Made by a program: the position numbers and the translations under genes
Source of the DNA: Anisakis pegreffii
Lineage: Eukaryota; Nematoda; Chromadorea; Rhabditida; Anisakidae
Length of the DNA stretch: 64,000 bases
Reading direction: 5' to 3'
Assembly (NCBI GenBank): GCA_035041965.1
Contig: JAPYMA010002875.1
Span: 1 to 64,000 of the forward strand
Part shown: piece after piece, positions 1 through 13,184 of the stretch
How positions within the stretch are numbered: the stretch's first letter is position 1
How the letters are laid out: each line of letters starts with the position of its first letter
The notes under the pieces: model-generated
Seen by the model: only the letters and a program-made list of their open reading frames with translations
The model's database searches: none
Told to the model about the DNA's origin: nothing

Positions 1-2932
1 TTATTTTCTAATTCCTTGAATGACACTCAGTTTTTGTGACTTCATTTGCTTGCTATACGGTAGCATTCAGCTGTATCAACTTAGCTGATTAAAATTACTC
101 CTGAATATATTTACCAAATTTTAAGATCCCATATGGGACGCTTTCAAGAATCTTACGTACTATTTAGCATGTTCTCATTTCTAATATTTCTCTGTTGCTA
201 ATAATCGCGTATTTGATGATAATAATTTTTGTCGTGACGCAATGTGCTCCGACCATTATAACAATCCGAATTCCTAACAGCGTTTGCAGCCATTCACCAA
301 AATAAAAACATTTTTTACTGTACTCAGCCGAAGAGTGGTGCACCAAGATTGTTTAGCACCGAGATTTAGCTCTGAAAACTAGACTGCAAACACTTTAAAA
401 TTCCCTTCACTCCGTTTCCACTAACTCAGCATGGAACACTCTCTTGGTAAACCACTTTGCGAAAAATTCTACAATGTGAGCACGAAATCCAAAATTCTCA
501 TGTTGCTTCATCAAAAAAGGACGGCCTGTTCGTTGAATAATCCGGTTGTTGGATTGTTGTGATGCTAACGGAATATTGAATCCATCCGCTCGTCTCCTCC
601 ACCTCTTCGTCTCGAACCACGTCCACTGATATTGCAGATACTTCTTATTACTTCGCTCGTTCTCTGAAAATATTCACCTCATTATTTCGATTTCATATTA
701 CGCGTATCCTGCTAATGGAACTAACTACTTCAACGAACAACCTCACCCCTCCCTCAAAAAGTTCACGAAGTTCTATGAAAAAAATTTACCAAGCACACAT
801 GTAGTTTAGGAATGATCATGCACACACCCACTTGCGTGACATTGAACGTGACATTCCATGATTCAAATCCATTCCAAAATGTGAGAGAGTGTATAAAGTC
901 AAGAGAGTACCAGGCAGTGTCTCTGTTTCGAAATTTCATGTGACAGTTTCACAGACGAGAGTGTGCATGATATCGAGAGAGCATTTCGAAAATGTTCCTT
1001 TAGACTAGATGGAATGCGAGAGTTATCAGCACGAAATTTTACAGTAATCTGATCATTAAATGATATCGTTTGAACTGATTACATGTCCTCATTATCACTG
1101 AATGTTCAAAATGCCTCTTGAACGAATATCTTGGACGTGGAAATATATCGTGAACATTGATAAAACATATGAGTTGATATGGAACGATGGTATAACATCA
1201 GTTACTGCTTTCTCTAGGAGATGCAGTTAATCATGTATGAATGAAATCTACTGATATCCCATAAATACTGTGATGATGAATATAAACCAAAAACACTCGG
1301 ATCTTTCTATCAGTGCTTTCTATCAGTTGTTCAAAAAGCACTGTGTCTGAAATGTGACATTAACCGTAACTGCATTGAACCACATTTAATGAACTGAGCC
1401 GCAGCATGCAAACAGGAACGTTGAAGCAGGATGATAGATGACAGATTCAGATGTTCATCTGAATGAATACATTATATGATAACGTGTGCAATTTGCATTA
1501 ATTTCAGCAATGGTCAGGAATGCAGATCGTTGCGAATAATGTTAATATTTGAAATACGTTTAAAATTTGAAACAGTATATTATGTGATTCGTTTTATTCA
1601 GCCTGTTTATAATGGGTGGTTTTTTCTGATGCATTAAATGGCGTAAAGAGGTGGGATAATGTCGTGCAGTCATAATATCATTGAGATGGCTAATATATTC
1701 AACTAACCCCACAATTTCTGACATTACCAAATTAGCACTCATCACGATCAGAAATTCTGAGGAACATTAAAAACTGATGAAAATTTGTATTGAATATTGC
1801 AATATCCGCTATGGAGGAAATGCTCATAGTAGGGAAAAGTAAGTTCAGTGCAGTGATTCATTCCATTTTAATTAAACGATTTTATGTGGTACGAAAGTAA
1901 TTCAGCTTAGGAGTCAGTTCAGGCAAAATTTTTAATGCAGTCTTCGATATTGCTGGTGACATCACTCAACCGTTTGTTCAGTGTAACAGTCCTATGAATT
2001 TCCATGTGGATACCCGATGATTGCTCATTGTTCTTCTATGAAAACAAGCGCAATAGATGTTTTTAATATATCCGATAGGCGGATTATTTCGAAGTACGCT
2101 TCGAAGATCGGTTATGCCAGATGAGAATGAAACTGAAATCACGGGTGTGCCGATTCTTTAAGGGAACTGCCAATAAAACATAAATGATTCATCCTTTTCA
2201 CAATTGCATCTCCATTAATTGGGTTTTGATCTTGGCAGTACATGCGGAAAATGCTTTGCAGTGGAACGAATGAGAACTCAGAGTGAGAACTTTCAAGTCG
2301 AATCGCAATTTACTCATTCAAAAAATTTCTGAACTTCAATATTAGGACATTATTTGTGAATTAGATTGCAAAATTCATCGCTGATTTTGACTCACCATTG
2401 AGATCACATTGACTGAAGAGGCCATCAGTATTGTTGATTCTTACGCTGAAGTGCTGCAGGCAGTAACGGCACTACACATAACAATGAGCAGTTTTCATCG
2501 CTGCTCTTGTTACAGTTGCCTCTCAGTGCATGAAAGGATCACTCAACAAGCCGAATTCATTGCTTGAAATCACACTTGATCAGAAAGACTCGTTCCTTAT
2601 TTGATAACTAGTCGTCACATCACATCAATGTTCTTTTTTTTTCACGCTCTCTGAGTTTTCTTATTGATATTTAAATTCACTCAATCCTCTCTACTCTTCG
2701 CATTTATCTATCCCACTTTTTTTGCAAACTATCTCATTGAATCAACAACGAAAAAAACAAAAATTTCACTTTGCATTTCAGTGAAAAAAGTCGCATTTCA
2801 CTATGGAATTTTAGTGAAAATTTCAGAGTTTCACTCTCAATTTTGATCAAACCAATTGAATGTCAAGCGGATTTGCATTTCCCTTAATCGAGCCGTCCAG
2901 ACGGCAGTTCACAGTGCGATCGGTGATTCCAT
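1..2932. other. Region with no recognisable gene
   Basis: No convincing exon is seen on either strand; open frames are short and lack flanking splice signals. Bases 333-346 (GAGTGGTGCACCAA) match the right end of the hairpin element described at 4246-4351 and may be a solo fragment of that family. Confidence 0.5.
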
Positions 2933-3926
2933 TCACAACGGCAATCCACTGAATGATTTCATCACTTCGGCACTGCATTCAGCCACCAAATCAGCGCTAC
3001 AACACGAGTTCGGTGCTTCCGATGCGCAAACCGCTATAACCCCAAACAGCGAGCCCTGCAAATGTGGCAGCAGATGGATGACACGTTTCATTATTGGTTT
3101 CATGCTTTGTTCCCTTTCGTCTGTACTCACTCTGCGCCCATGAAAACGCTTCATTCCTTCCGCAATCTTATCTCGGATCGCTTTGTATTGCTCACGAGAT
3201 CGATACCCTCGCCAAAACGCCTTCAAACATGCACAATTATCAAAACAATCTCAGATTTAAACTCTAGATCGCACTTTTTTAAAACCTGTATACCTGTATC
3301 ATCGTAACGACTTTTGTTTTCCTTTCTAGGTCTTTTCGAGATTTCAGCTCCTTGTAAGCACATCGCGCAAAATAACCTCTTACGATACTCTGCAAAAAAA
3401 TTGTTCGAATCAACAAATTGTTAGCAAATTAACTAGATCAAATGAACTACAATTTATCATAACAACTAAAGAAATCGAACGAACAATTCTCATCCTGACT
3501 ACTCTTCCAATTTGAATCGCACGCATACTCTGAAATCTTCCAACTCGTTCCCAAATCGCATCAAATCTTCTACCTGAATCACAACTGCGGCTGCTTTCGA
3601 TCTTTCCAAATCTCTCAGTACCTTCAGTTCTCGGAACGCACGTCGTGCCAAGTAACCTTGACTAACACTCTAAAACTATATGCTATTTATTATAGCTCCC
3701 ACCGACTTCATCAATAAAATATTATCACTCATAGACTCCGTTCTCTTGTTTACTAAATTCTTTTTATACTTGGATTCAGTAAAATAACAAATGAACAAAA
3801 ATATTAATTCATATTCAACACAATTTTACCTGCATGACGATAGCTGCCCTTACATTTTCTTCCATTTCCTTTTCAGCTCTTAGCGGTCTACAAGCGCAAT
3901 GTGCAAAATAACCGCGTGCATAACTC
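2933..3926 (-). CDS. IQ-motif (calmodulin-binding) repeat protein, 3' part
   Basis: Minus-strand exons, read 5' to 3', are 3926-3830, 3669-3574, 3389-3294, 3220-3131 and, tentatively, 3055-2933 (stop TGA at 2933). The first four each carry one IQ motif with cores such as RGYFAR, QGYLARRAF and WRGYRSREQY. In the first three the exon border falls inside the motif: each exon ends ...VIQ or ..VMQ and the next begins S-x-x-x-G-Y. The second and third are exactly 96 bp (32 codons, phase 0). The first has the same 32 codons plus one base, so its acceptor is less certain. Acceptors are TTTTAG or TTTGCAG; the fourth exon ends at a strong GTGAGT donor. IQ motifs bind calmodulin or myosin light chains. 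The 5' end, which would identify the protein (myosin-like, ASPM-like or other), was not found upstream. The last 41 codons are not family-like. Confidence 0.6.
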
Positions 3927-4245
3927 CTAAAACAATACAAACGAACTACTAAAATCAACATCAGTAAAACAATGTAAATGAGGACCCCGAGGACGCAGTC
4001 GCCTTGAAAAATGTCAAAGACGGGGATTGAAAACCGATCACGGGTCACTGAAATCCCCGTTTCTCGCAACTCACTAATCATGCGAATTTTTTGAACTGCG
4101 CAATCAAATACCTCTGTTGTGAAGACCGTTATTCTAACTTATGTCTGTGCTTGCTATTATTTCAGTTTTTTCTTGGGACTGCTATGAGCCAAAACGCATA
4201 AAAGATTAGATAAGCCGAATCATAACCTGGCTCAGGCTCACAACA

Positions 4246-4351
4246 TTAATGCTATTGGTACACCACTCGATTTCGAGCGAAACTTTCCTTTCTATTCCCC
4301 TTCGCGGAGGAAAGTTTTGCTCGGAACCGAGTGATGTACCAACAGCATAAA
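4246..4351. mobile_element. Hairpin MITE, family A (copy 1)
   Basis: The two halves are imperfect inverted copies of each other. The left arm starts TTAATGCTATTGGTACACCA and the right arm is its near complement, ending in TACCAACAGCATAAA. The inner arms share GAGC..AAACTTTCC. There is no coding capacity. A second copy lies at 62592-62671 and a solo end at 333-346, so this is a dispersed fold-back family. No clear target duplication is visible. Confidence 0.6.
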
Positions 4352-4679
4352 GGATTAGTAAGTGAAATTCTTGAGAAATTGGGGCATGAATTAGAAATTT
4401 ATTTATTTCGGTTTGCTTGCTTCAATTCAAGCTTTGACCTAACACCACATGAATAGAGGGTTGTTGGGAAATTTTTGTTCCTGAGAATTTACTTTTCTTG
4501 ACGATTCAACTTGCGGTCATTTAATCAGCATTATCAGTCAGGCAAGATGAAATATCACTTATTCAAAGCGACTGATTATCGCTACCCTCCAACTGAAGTA
4601 GATTACGCGGGTAAATACGAGAATGCAAAAGATGAATCAGTTGAGGTCACTTATATATTTGATTAAACGGACATTAATT

Positions 4680-4935
4680 ATTTTCGTTGATTTTTCAGTT
4701 TTCTGTTTGGCAGTGACTGTTTCGCTATTTCACTGCTAACGAAGCTGCTTTTTTCAGTAGCGCGATAACGCGCTGCTTCTTTCAAACAGCGGATGTTTGT
4801 AGTGATAATTCCGCTGCAATGATGTTTTAGCGGCCGGCGTAAAGTAGCGATAACTAGCGCCACTTTCTTTTGTTAGCATTTCAGCGAACTACTTCTCTGG
4901 AGACTTCCGCTGATTCGCTACTTTTCATCAGAAAG
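4680..4935. repeat. Dispersed repeat rich in TAGCG / GCTAAC words
   Basis: Repeated short words (CGCTATTTC, GCTAACGAAG, AGTAGCGATAA, TTAGCGG) on both strands resemble sequences at 6370-6564, 16790-17030 and 43938-44065. The last of these is a demonstrable hAT-like MITE, so this is probably a decayed relative. An open frame across it is treated as a repeat artefact. Confidence 0.4.
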
Positions 4936-6107
4936 GGAATGCTTATTTTTTCCAACATCAAGATATTCGAACATTAGCATTAATTTTCTATATTGTTGTA
5001 CGCTGTTCACAGATCTTCTAAAGTTTCTAATAAAATTTTCGCAGTTCTAAAGTTTCTGTTCCTAATATTGATAGTCTCTCCTGTTATTCGGATATGTTGT
5101 TGAATTTTCTACATTGCATCTTGACGATGAAACGTGTATATTCTCTTCGAACATTCTTAACGACAACAATGCAGCTTTTATCACCGTATGGATCAGGGAA
5201 GACCAAAGAGAAGAGTATATTCTAAGATGTGTGTATTTAAGTTACATACTTTGCTTACTGATAGTAGGAATTGGGTATTAAAGATGAACGTTCTCGATGC
5301 GAGTGGTGCATTGACATATATACAGTATTGATGTAGCCCAGTGGTCTTTGATAGAATGATTGCTTTTCCGTTCATTTCGAAGATAATTCCTTAAACGAAA
5401 AGCAATGAAAAAAAAAACGTTTGCATTGCATCTTCGTTTATTGCGTTTATTGCATCTTCCTTCTTAATGAGTAATTGAACTTGTTATTAGATTTCATTTT
5501 TTGGCGCTGAAGAATGTTTTTTTTTATTGCTTTTCGTTTTTGATTGCGGAGGTTCATATTGTTTCTACAATGGATGAATAAATTTCTAAGAATACTTGTT
5601 TCATTCCAGAAAAGTAATTTCTTTCACGCCACTGAGTTCCCGACATTATACATAGAAATTGTAAGTTTTTGTATCAGGAGGGGGAGGGGGAGTGGTAACG
5701 GCAGCGTGCCAGATCATCGGAATGGGTTATGGAGCACCCGAGCGTGAGAACCACTAGTCCTTTGTCTTAATCAGATACCCAATCTTGCTACGACCAAAGT
5801 ACAACATTAGCAATTGATATCCGATCAAGAAAGCCACATTGGAAGGGGAAAAACAGCTTATTCATTGTAAAGTATTTCCTCAGTTTGGCTGCAATTATTT
5901 TTTCTAAATCGTAAGAAATTGGGCAGTTTAGTAAGATGAGATGGTGGTTTTACGAAATCATTTTAGAATCATTTCAACATATAGATGTAGTGATCGCTGC
6001 ATTCGATCATAAAGACACTGAGCTAGATGATACAGTAAAATCCAAACGACTGGAATTTCAGAAGATTTGCTCATCCGGTTGATGTTAGTAAAAGGGGATG
6101 AGAAGTT

Positions 6108-6564
6108 GTGATGTGGGCACTTTCCAATTGATTGCTTTTCATTTTGAATTTTGTTGTCATCGCTTGGTTACTTTTTCGTTTTTGAAGTTCGTTTCGATTA
6201 TTGAGTGGTGCTTATTTCGATTATTATTGGAACGATAATCTACTGTTGAATGATTCCGTGAAAATTTTCCACTTTTTAATGGCGTAATCAGATTTTTCCC
6301 GGAGAAATAAGCAATGCAATTGCAAATTTTGAAGGAAAATTTGGAATTAGTAATAAGCGATAGCATTTATCAGACTAATTTTTGCTAAATAGTGTTTTAA
6401 CGAACAAATTTGCTACTTTTTCGGGATAGTGGCAATTTAGCGAAAAATATTCACTACTTATTCGTCAGCGCAATCTGTAGCGGATTACTTTTAGGGGAAC
6501 AAAATCATTTTTTCAGCGATTTAGTGGAGCTGCACTTTTCCGCTAACATGCCAATCACTGCTGT
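6108..6564. mobile_element. Possible hAT-like MITE of the TAGCG family
   Basis: The right end, read inward on the minus strand, is CAGTGATTGGCATGTTAGCG. The left end carries a similar TGTGATGTGGGCACTTTCC. A related end (CAATGATGGGCACACTAACG on the minus strand) occurs near 17034. The interior is AT-rich with no gene. No exact target duplication was found, so the borders are approximate. Confidence 0.35.
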
Positions 6565-8808
6565 TTGATAATGACTTGAATAATAAATGGATGTTCTGAA
6601 CGTCACGCATCTTTCGCTGACGTTACTTGGATACCGAATAACATAATTGAACAAAAACGAGATTTATTGACGTAATGTTCAGTTCGATTCATTTAGAAAA
6701 ATATCACATCGAACAATGTTCATCGTACTGCTTCTTAAGCATCCTGTTCGAAATGTGTTTTATATTGTGACTGGTGATACAACTTTAGTTATTTTTTCAG
6801 TGTTAGCATTTTGGCTTTCTTTGTCTTTTTGAGATTGGATTATTTTGGTGTTGCAGTGAGTTTTGATTGAGAAAGGTTTACATGGATACAAATGACTACT
6901 TCACATAGATACTCTTTGAAATGGGATCACACTACATTATTGCCATTAACGATGTTACTTGACAAGAAATTATAAAATGAATTTGCACTATGACGAAGAA
7001 TATTCGCTATGTGCATGAATGATTGCTGATTCTATATTTTACACTAGGATTTTTCGACCACCAGTCGGAATTCAACAATTGATAGTAAGGATGAAATGTT
7101 GAGCGAAACCACCGTCTTAAAAACTTGTCTTAAGTGTCCTAGGAGATAAGTTGTTTTTGGTGCAAATCACTCGAATTTTGCAATGTCGCATAGCGATGCA
7201 TTCACCACTCCAACTTTTAGTGTAGATAGTTCAGGTGCAATTTCATTGATTCCATTTTATTTTTCTGTTTGCAAATCGTAGTCGATTTTCTTCTGTTCGA
7301 TCGTGGTGCATCCGTTTGTTTACGATATAGTTCATGCTTCAAGAAATCAAATGTTTCAGTGCGAGTATTGACCACAATTTATGCCACATGAGTTAGATCG
7401 ATTTGAATAAATTTGAAGAAGTGTTGACAATAAATTTCGTGGACCAAACATCGATTCTCATTATTGAACTGATCTTATTTGCTTACGGAATAAATTCTGA
7501 CGTCGAATAATGATGAGTGATATCATTTCGAAAAGCGTTGGCAATGAAATCAAGGAATGGTGACGTTGAGTGCATGTCATAATCCATGTTTGTTGCACAA
7601 TACATAACTTTCGGCAGTAAACGACAGACATATTGACACGTGATGGACGAATCGAAGAAGCCTTGTAGTTCTCGTAGAAAAAGCTTTGATTGAGCAACTG
7701 AGAGTAGAAATTGAAATCCAATATGCGAGTATGCGACTATCTTCGAATGCACATTATTTCACACGAATTTTACCGAAATGAATTATTTCAGTACAAAGTG
7801 AAAGCATACACGTTGCCTTATAATTACTAAAACTATTTCTGTGAAAGCATCTGATTCTTTAATGCCATCATTTGTTTGAATTTTGTCAGCTGACATCATT
7901 AAAGAGACTCGATATGCATAAAAAACTTAAACTGAAATAAACTTGACTGAATTATTGCTTATCTTCTTGATTTTCACGGTGCCTTTTCGTGAGTTCTGTT
8001 TATGACCACAAATTATCCTCGTATTGATATCGACCTGTTTTCATGTTGGTATCGTTTATCAAACAATTCACTAATGAAGCTAGCACTGACTGCCACGGAT
8101 TGCCGATAAAGAAGTCATTTCAAAATTGCTATGATTGGAAGTATCGCAATTATCGTACAGAAAATTATGATTGCTCAATTTTTATACAAAACTGAAAATG
8201 AGTAAAATAGTGACGTTTTTGGTTGGTGAACAGATTCGATGGATGAAGATATCGTTATGTGGATATTCATTCTATTTTTAGTTCATTCAGTGAAACACAA
8301 GCACAGTTTTTAGTTCAATCGTAACGTTGACCAGTTAAACGATTATGGCTGTTAAACAATGGCTCAATGACGTCAATGTTGAAACGATTTTTACTTCGAG
8401 TGGTTTCCTGATTTTAAAATCCTCGTTTAAAATGAACGCTCAAACTTTTAATGCTTAAAAAGTGTAGATCGTGTTCTCTTCTTCAGCAAAGTAAACCCTA
8501 CGCCTCTCACTCAGTTGATTCATTGAGAGTAACGCAAAAACAGAATTGAATCGAAGTCGACTTGGTGATGTGGTTGCCATTTTTCAGCAGTTTAGAGTGA
8601 CACGAACCCCTCGAGAATTGCATCTGAGGTTAAAGTTATGGATTTCAATTAGCTTGTTGCATGTTCCTAATGAATTTAGTTTACACATAAAAGTATCCTG
8701 TATTCCAATGTTTATTCGTTGATATTCCTTCACTTCAATGTTTTGATTGTTTTAACTGCTGCTTTTTTCGAATTCTTGTGATCAACAGGTCTGATAGTGA
8801 ACGTTGAG

Positions 8809-9106
8809 ATCAGATGAATGTTGTGCATCAGAGGAAAAGAAGCACACATATACTTTACATCGATTTTGCAGTAAAAATCGCCGTCATATTGATCCGCGAA
8901 CAAAATCCTGTAAACCAAAAACGGAAGTTTTCAATCCAGCTCCAAGTGAAGGTTTCAATTCATTATCTTCTTCCGAAGGTTGCGATCATGCAACAATCCT
9001 TTCTTCAGTAGATGCGAGATGGTTTTCCATGAAAACAAAAAGTCACAGTCGCAATAAACGCCAAATGATTGAATCTGTTGCCTATATCACTGATTCGGAG
9101 GAGTGA
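8809..9106 (+). CDS. Unassigned C-terminal exon, about 99 codons
   Basis: An open frame ends at TGA 9104-9106 and has coding-like composition: Cys, Lys and Ser rich, with clusters such as RSDECCASEEKK, SSSEGCD and NKRQMIES. A possible acceptor (GTTGAG) precedes base 8809. No ATG lies near its start, so it would be the last exon of a gene whose upstream exons could not be found between 6.6 and 8.8 kb. No family is recognised. It could also be a chance open frame. Confidence 0.3.
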
Positions 9107-9869
9107 ACTAAATTAAGAGAGAGTGGTGCAAGTCGGTTGCATTGTATATCCTGTTGCATAAAAACAGTGCTTTGCTGTTACTGTGTCGAAACCTTTTCCA
9201 GATATAAGGGTATTCCAGCAATATTTTGCTCCCATTTCACTCTCATTTTTATAAGTTTCGCGTCAATTTTAATTAGAATTTTTAAACTGATTGAATATTT
9301 TCAGTCAGGTTGAAAATGCCTTTATTCATCTAGCAATAAGCTGATTAATCAATATTAGCACATACAATAACTGTGATGTTATTCAGCCTCATTTCGTTTA
9401 TTCCAAGTTCTTCTAAAATCCTGAAACATTTGAAGATGATTAATAGAACGTTGAATTCTCCATGTGATATACAATATCCGACCTGGCTAACATGTGTCTG
9501 AAATTCAACAGTTCGAACGGAACTAAACTAAGCTTAAGCTTAATAAATAAATAGTTGAAATAAAAAAATAAATAATCGTAGGTTAAAATCCAGGCTGAGA
9601 CTGAGCTTAGCCCTAGTCTTACGTTCACATTTGCATTCGAGCTCCAGCCACTTTTCCATAATCAGCACTGTTCCAAACTACTTTTCGACATTTTTGAGCG
9701 ACCTGAATGTTTTCCTGTTTATAAATGTTAATCAAGAACTGTAAATTCGATGCGCTATTCGACGAATTCAGACATAAGGAGAAACCCCTGAATGCAATAA
9801 TTCCTTTTGCAATGAATGAAATTCATTCATTTTTGTCGCTTATTTTGTGAACAGAAACCTTATCACAAC

Positions 9870-11133
9870 TAGGGTTTGCACGGGATCCCGGGATCACAGT
9901 TCTGATTCCGATCCCGAGATTTAAGTATTGAAAATCCCAGGATTTCGGGATTTCATAAAACAGGTCAATTTTTGTGAAGTTTGATAGTATGGCCATTAAT
10001 TTATATGAAGCAAGCCTTAATCATTCCCATCAAATTTATATGCAGTTATCTTTGCTGTTTGCCCCTATCATTGATGTTCAGCTAATTGTAAGGAAATAGA
10101 CGCAATTCGGACGGATGACATGATCAACGACAGCTCGATGAACTTTTACGTATGATTTCATTGAAGATTCAACTGATTATTCTCCTCTTCACTGGTTTAT
10201 ATCACCCTCATCTGAATGTATTTCTATGTAATAGACTAACACAGATAATCACATTTCCTAATAAAAACCAAGAGCAACAAAGTTCAATGAAATTTTGAGT
10301 CGTTTCCTCCCACAAAATTTGTTCGGCTTCAATATTCCATCTGTTAATTCAACTGCATGTTCCAAAGACTGCAAGTCTTTTTACTTCGCTATTTGGAAAT
10401 GTTTTCATCCGATCGAAATGTCCTTAAGTTCTCACTGAGTTCACTCATAGTGAGAGTTCATTACCGAAGTGAGCAAAGTTGTTCCAAGCTTGAATATCAA
10501 GTACATTTGCATGATTTTTGATCGAAATTATCAAAAATGTAAGTGCTCGATGGTTCGATGAAAATCCATTGCGGATATTTTTTTACCTTTTTAGATAAAC
10601 TTCGAACTTTTGATTACTTCGAAATTCAAATATAGTGCATGCGGTGCATTTCTTCCGCAAAAAGTCGAAATTTCCGAAACGGCAGAATTCAGCTGACATT
10701 AATACTGAGAGAAAATGGACTTGAAACATTGCAAATAAGTGTTTGAGAATCAAGAATTTCATATTCACATGCAAGTGTACTGTTATTAGCTTAGACCCGA
10801 GATGACAAGATGCCTTAGCATAGAATATGCAGTATGCCTTTGCGGCATGATCATTAGCATCATTATATGAAATATTAATTTGAAATTGAGTACTTAGTTC
10901 CTTGGATTTGTTCAATAATTTGTTGAATTAGCTCCTTTCTGGTTAATAATGAACATATTGGTTCGAAAAAATGTGTTTAAACATATCCCGCAATGATATT
11001 TCAATAATTGTTCGATCCCGGGATTATCCCGGGATCAAAAATCGATCCCGGGATTATCCCGGGATCAAAAATCGATCCCGGGATTAAATCCCGATCCCGG
11101 GATTGAAAAAATGTCGGGATTTTGCAAACCCTA
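9870..11133. mobile_element. Non-autonomous hAT-superfamily transposon, 1,264 bp
   Basis: The element begins TAGGGTTTGCA and ends with the exact complement TGCAAACCCTA. It is flanked on both sides by the same 8 bp, ATCACAAC (9862-9869 and 11134-11141). Eight-base duplications and ends of this type are diagnostic of hAT elements. Inside each terminus lie repeated palindromes ATCCCGGGAT (9888-9955 and 11013-11105), which probably serve as sub-terminal transposase-binding sites (inference). No transposase is present; the longest open frame (10583-10915, minus) shows no hAT features. A hAT transposase encoded elsewhere would have mobilised it. Confidence 0.85.
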
Positions 11134-11812
11134 ATCACAACATCATAATCGCTGTCAATAGGAGTTAGAGAAACGAAACGCGAAATTCCATCAAAGCCAG
11201 CTGAAATGAAAAGCTGCAGGAACGTTGCCATGTATTAATAAGCACTTAATATTAATACTTGAAATGAAACGGATTTCTTGGGTAGGCGATTATGTGATTA
11301 GGCAGCGTCTTAAGCACCCAGTCAGCGATACTTATGAGCATTTTATTTAATGTGAATTTTTTTGATCGGTCAAAGGAAAGACGATTATAATATGCGCCAA
11401 TAAATGACTGAATGGGATTGTACGGGATTGTTGTTTGGACAATGAGCGGTTGGTTCGCTGCTCCTCTATGACAGCCATCGGCAATCCCCGGCCCGCAGGC
11501 CAAAATTGGTCCGTCTTCAGTAATATTTGGTCCGCCAGATGAAATTGGGAATTTTTTGGTAATGAGTGAAAAAAGAAAAGAAAAAAATGTTTTGAATTAT
11601 TTAGTTATTTAGTCACTACCTTGAAAACTTTCGAAATAGAATTTCCTAATAGACGGATAATATATACGTTGGCTCGTCAGTCAGTTGCGTGGAAAAATTT
11701 TGGTCCGAAGCAAAACTCACTTGCCGCTGGATGCTCTATGCGATCGACAAAATGTTCGTCATCGTTGCGATTGTTTAATAGATTAGTATTCGGCTGTATT
11801 TAATGATGCAAG

Positions 11813-12160
11813 TTATCTATGGCAACGGGCATTCTTTATTGTTTGCTTGTGGAATACTTGATACACCGATCGTTATGTATCTACCCTGTCACATTAATTG
11901 TTTATTACTGATACCGGAATATTACTGGTTTACTACTGTTGTCTGTGGTTGGACGAATGTTCAGTCGATCAGTCGGAATCTATTTTCGGGATCCTTCTGG
12001 GTCCCTCTCCCTAGAAATCCTTGGGCGATATGGGAGAGTATCTCAAAACCTCTGTGCTTGCCAAATCAATAATCTAAGTTAGAATTTCATGAAGATAGAT
12101 AATTCACAACGCTATTGTCGTTAGCTGCTCGGAAAAAAAAGAATGCCAAGGAAGGAAGAA
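11813..12160 (+). repeat. Dispersed repeat B (copy 1)
   Basis: This shares extended similarity, in the same orientation, with 41043-41400. Landmarks are GGCAACGGGCATT, CGATCGTTATG, ATATGGGAGAGTA, GCCAAATCAATAATC and TTTCATGAAG, in the same order at similar spacing. Ends and class are unknown. Two short open frames inside (11621-11803 and 11803-12072) are not considered genes. Confidence 0.55.
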
Positions 12161-13184
12161 TGTGATATTAGTGATGTTGGTGATAATCGAGAGGCCTAAA
12201 CTCGTAATGAATTGGATTTGCTGGTTGAATAAATAAGTAAATGAAATGACTGAATTAGGGGGGAAGGGAGTTGTATGCTGTCGAGATAAGCGCTCACATA
12301 TTGCTATCTCAGTAGTGGGCGGGCTTCAGCGAACTGAGCGAGTAAGACGCTTATTAATCGCTTATAATGTGGTGTTCATCGAATGGCAGTAATTACGTTT
12401 CAATAATTTGATTTGGACGAAGCGTCGATTCGCTTTGTTCGTAGTCATGAAAATTTGTATTATAGTTTGAATCGACTGCGTGGAGAGAGCAGCATTGATG
12501 AGAGAAATCTGATAAATTGAGGGAAATCTGATAAATTATTGCATATGGTTACAAGCAGAAACACTGAGTTGCTGCGGATCTGTGTTACCGTCCGTTTTAT
12601 GAAATTCGTTCATTTGTGACTGGTCTTTTTCAATTGTTTTCAGCTTTTCGTTGATGTCACATCGTTTAATAGTTCTAAGATAACGAGTTGATAAATATTT
12701 TTATTGCATCTCAGAACCGTATAATTTTTGATTGAGTTCATGTCAAATTCACGAAGAAGACCCGATTCATGCTAAATGTTGCCTCATCTGAAATTAGACA
12801 CAATTCTGACATTTTGCTTGACCGTAAAGGAGGCTGAAAATTCGAAATTAAGTGACATTTGATGAATTTTTTCAAAGGTAGTTCTTAATCCGGTAAATTA
12901 AAATGAATTTTTCCACAAATTTTTGCGTTGCTCAATTTGATTGATGCAACGTGTTCAGCTAGGAAATATGTCTGTGATCATTGCCCAGACCAAGGAATTT
13001 CAACATAATTGATTGAAAGTGAACGCTTTACAACGTAATTAAGCATCGATCGTGCGTGAATAACGTAGCTGATTGCATCAAACGTTCATCTATTATCTCC
13101 CTAAATCGCCGCAATTTCAATGAAAGAATCTTCTTGCCCATAGATTATTGTAATGGGTTGCATTCGGCAATACGAGAAGCGTCA

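Noticed and set aside
2856..3143. 95-codon plus-strand frame opposite the IQ-gene end
   Set aside because: It has no ATG or good acceptor and lies antisense to the in-phase minus-strand exons. It cannot be fully excluded, since the minus-strand last exon is also weak.
4678..4863. Minus-strand 61-codon frame with KEAARYRATEKSS as another exon of the IQ gene
   Set aside because: It lies wholly in the TAGCG-type repeat, has no IQ motif and no splice signals.
10583..10915. 110-codon minus-strand frame inside the hAT element as a transposase
   Set aside because: It has no hAT dimerisation or DDE features and low-complexity composition; it is probably chance.
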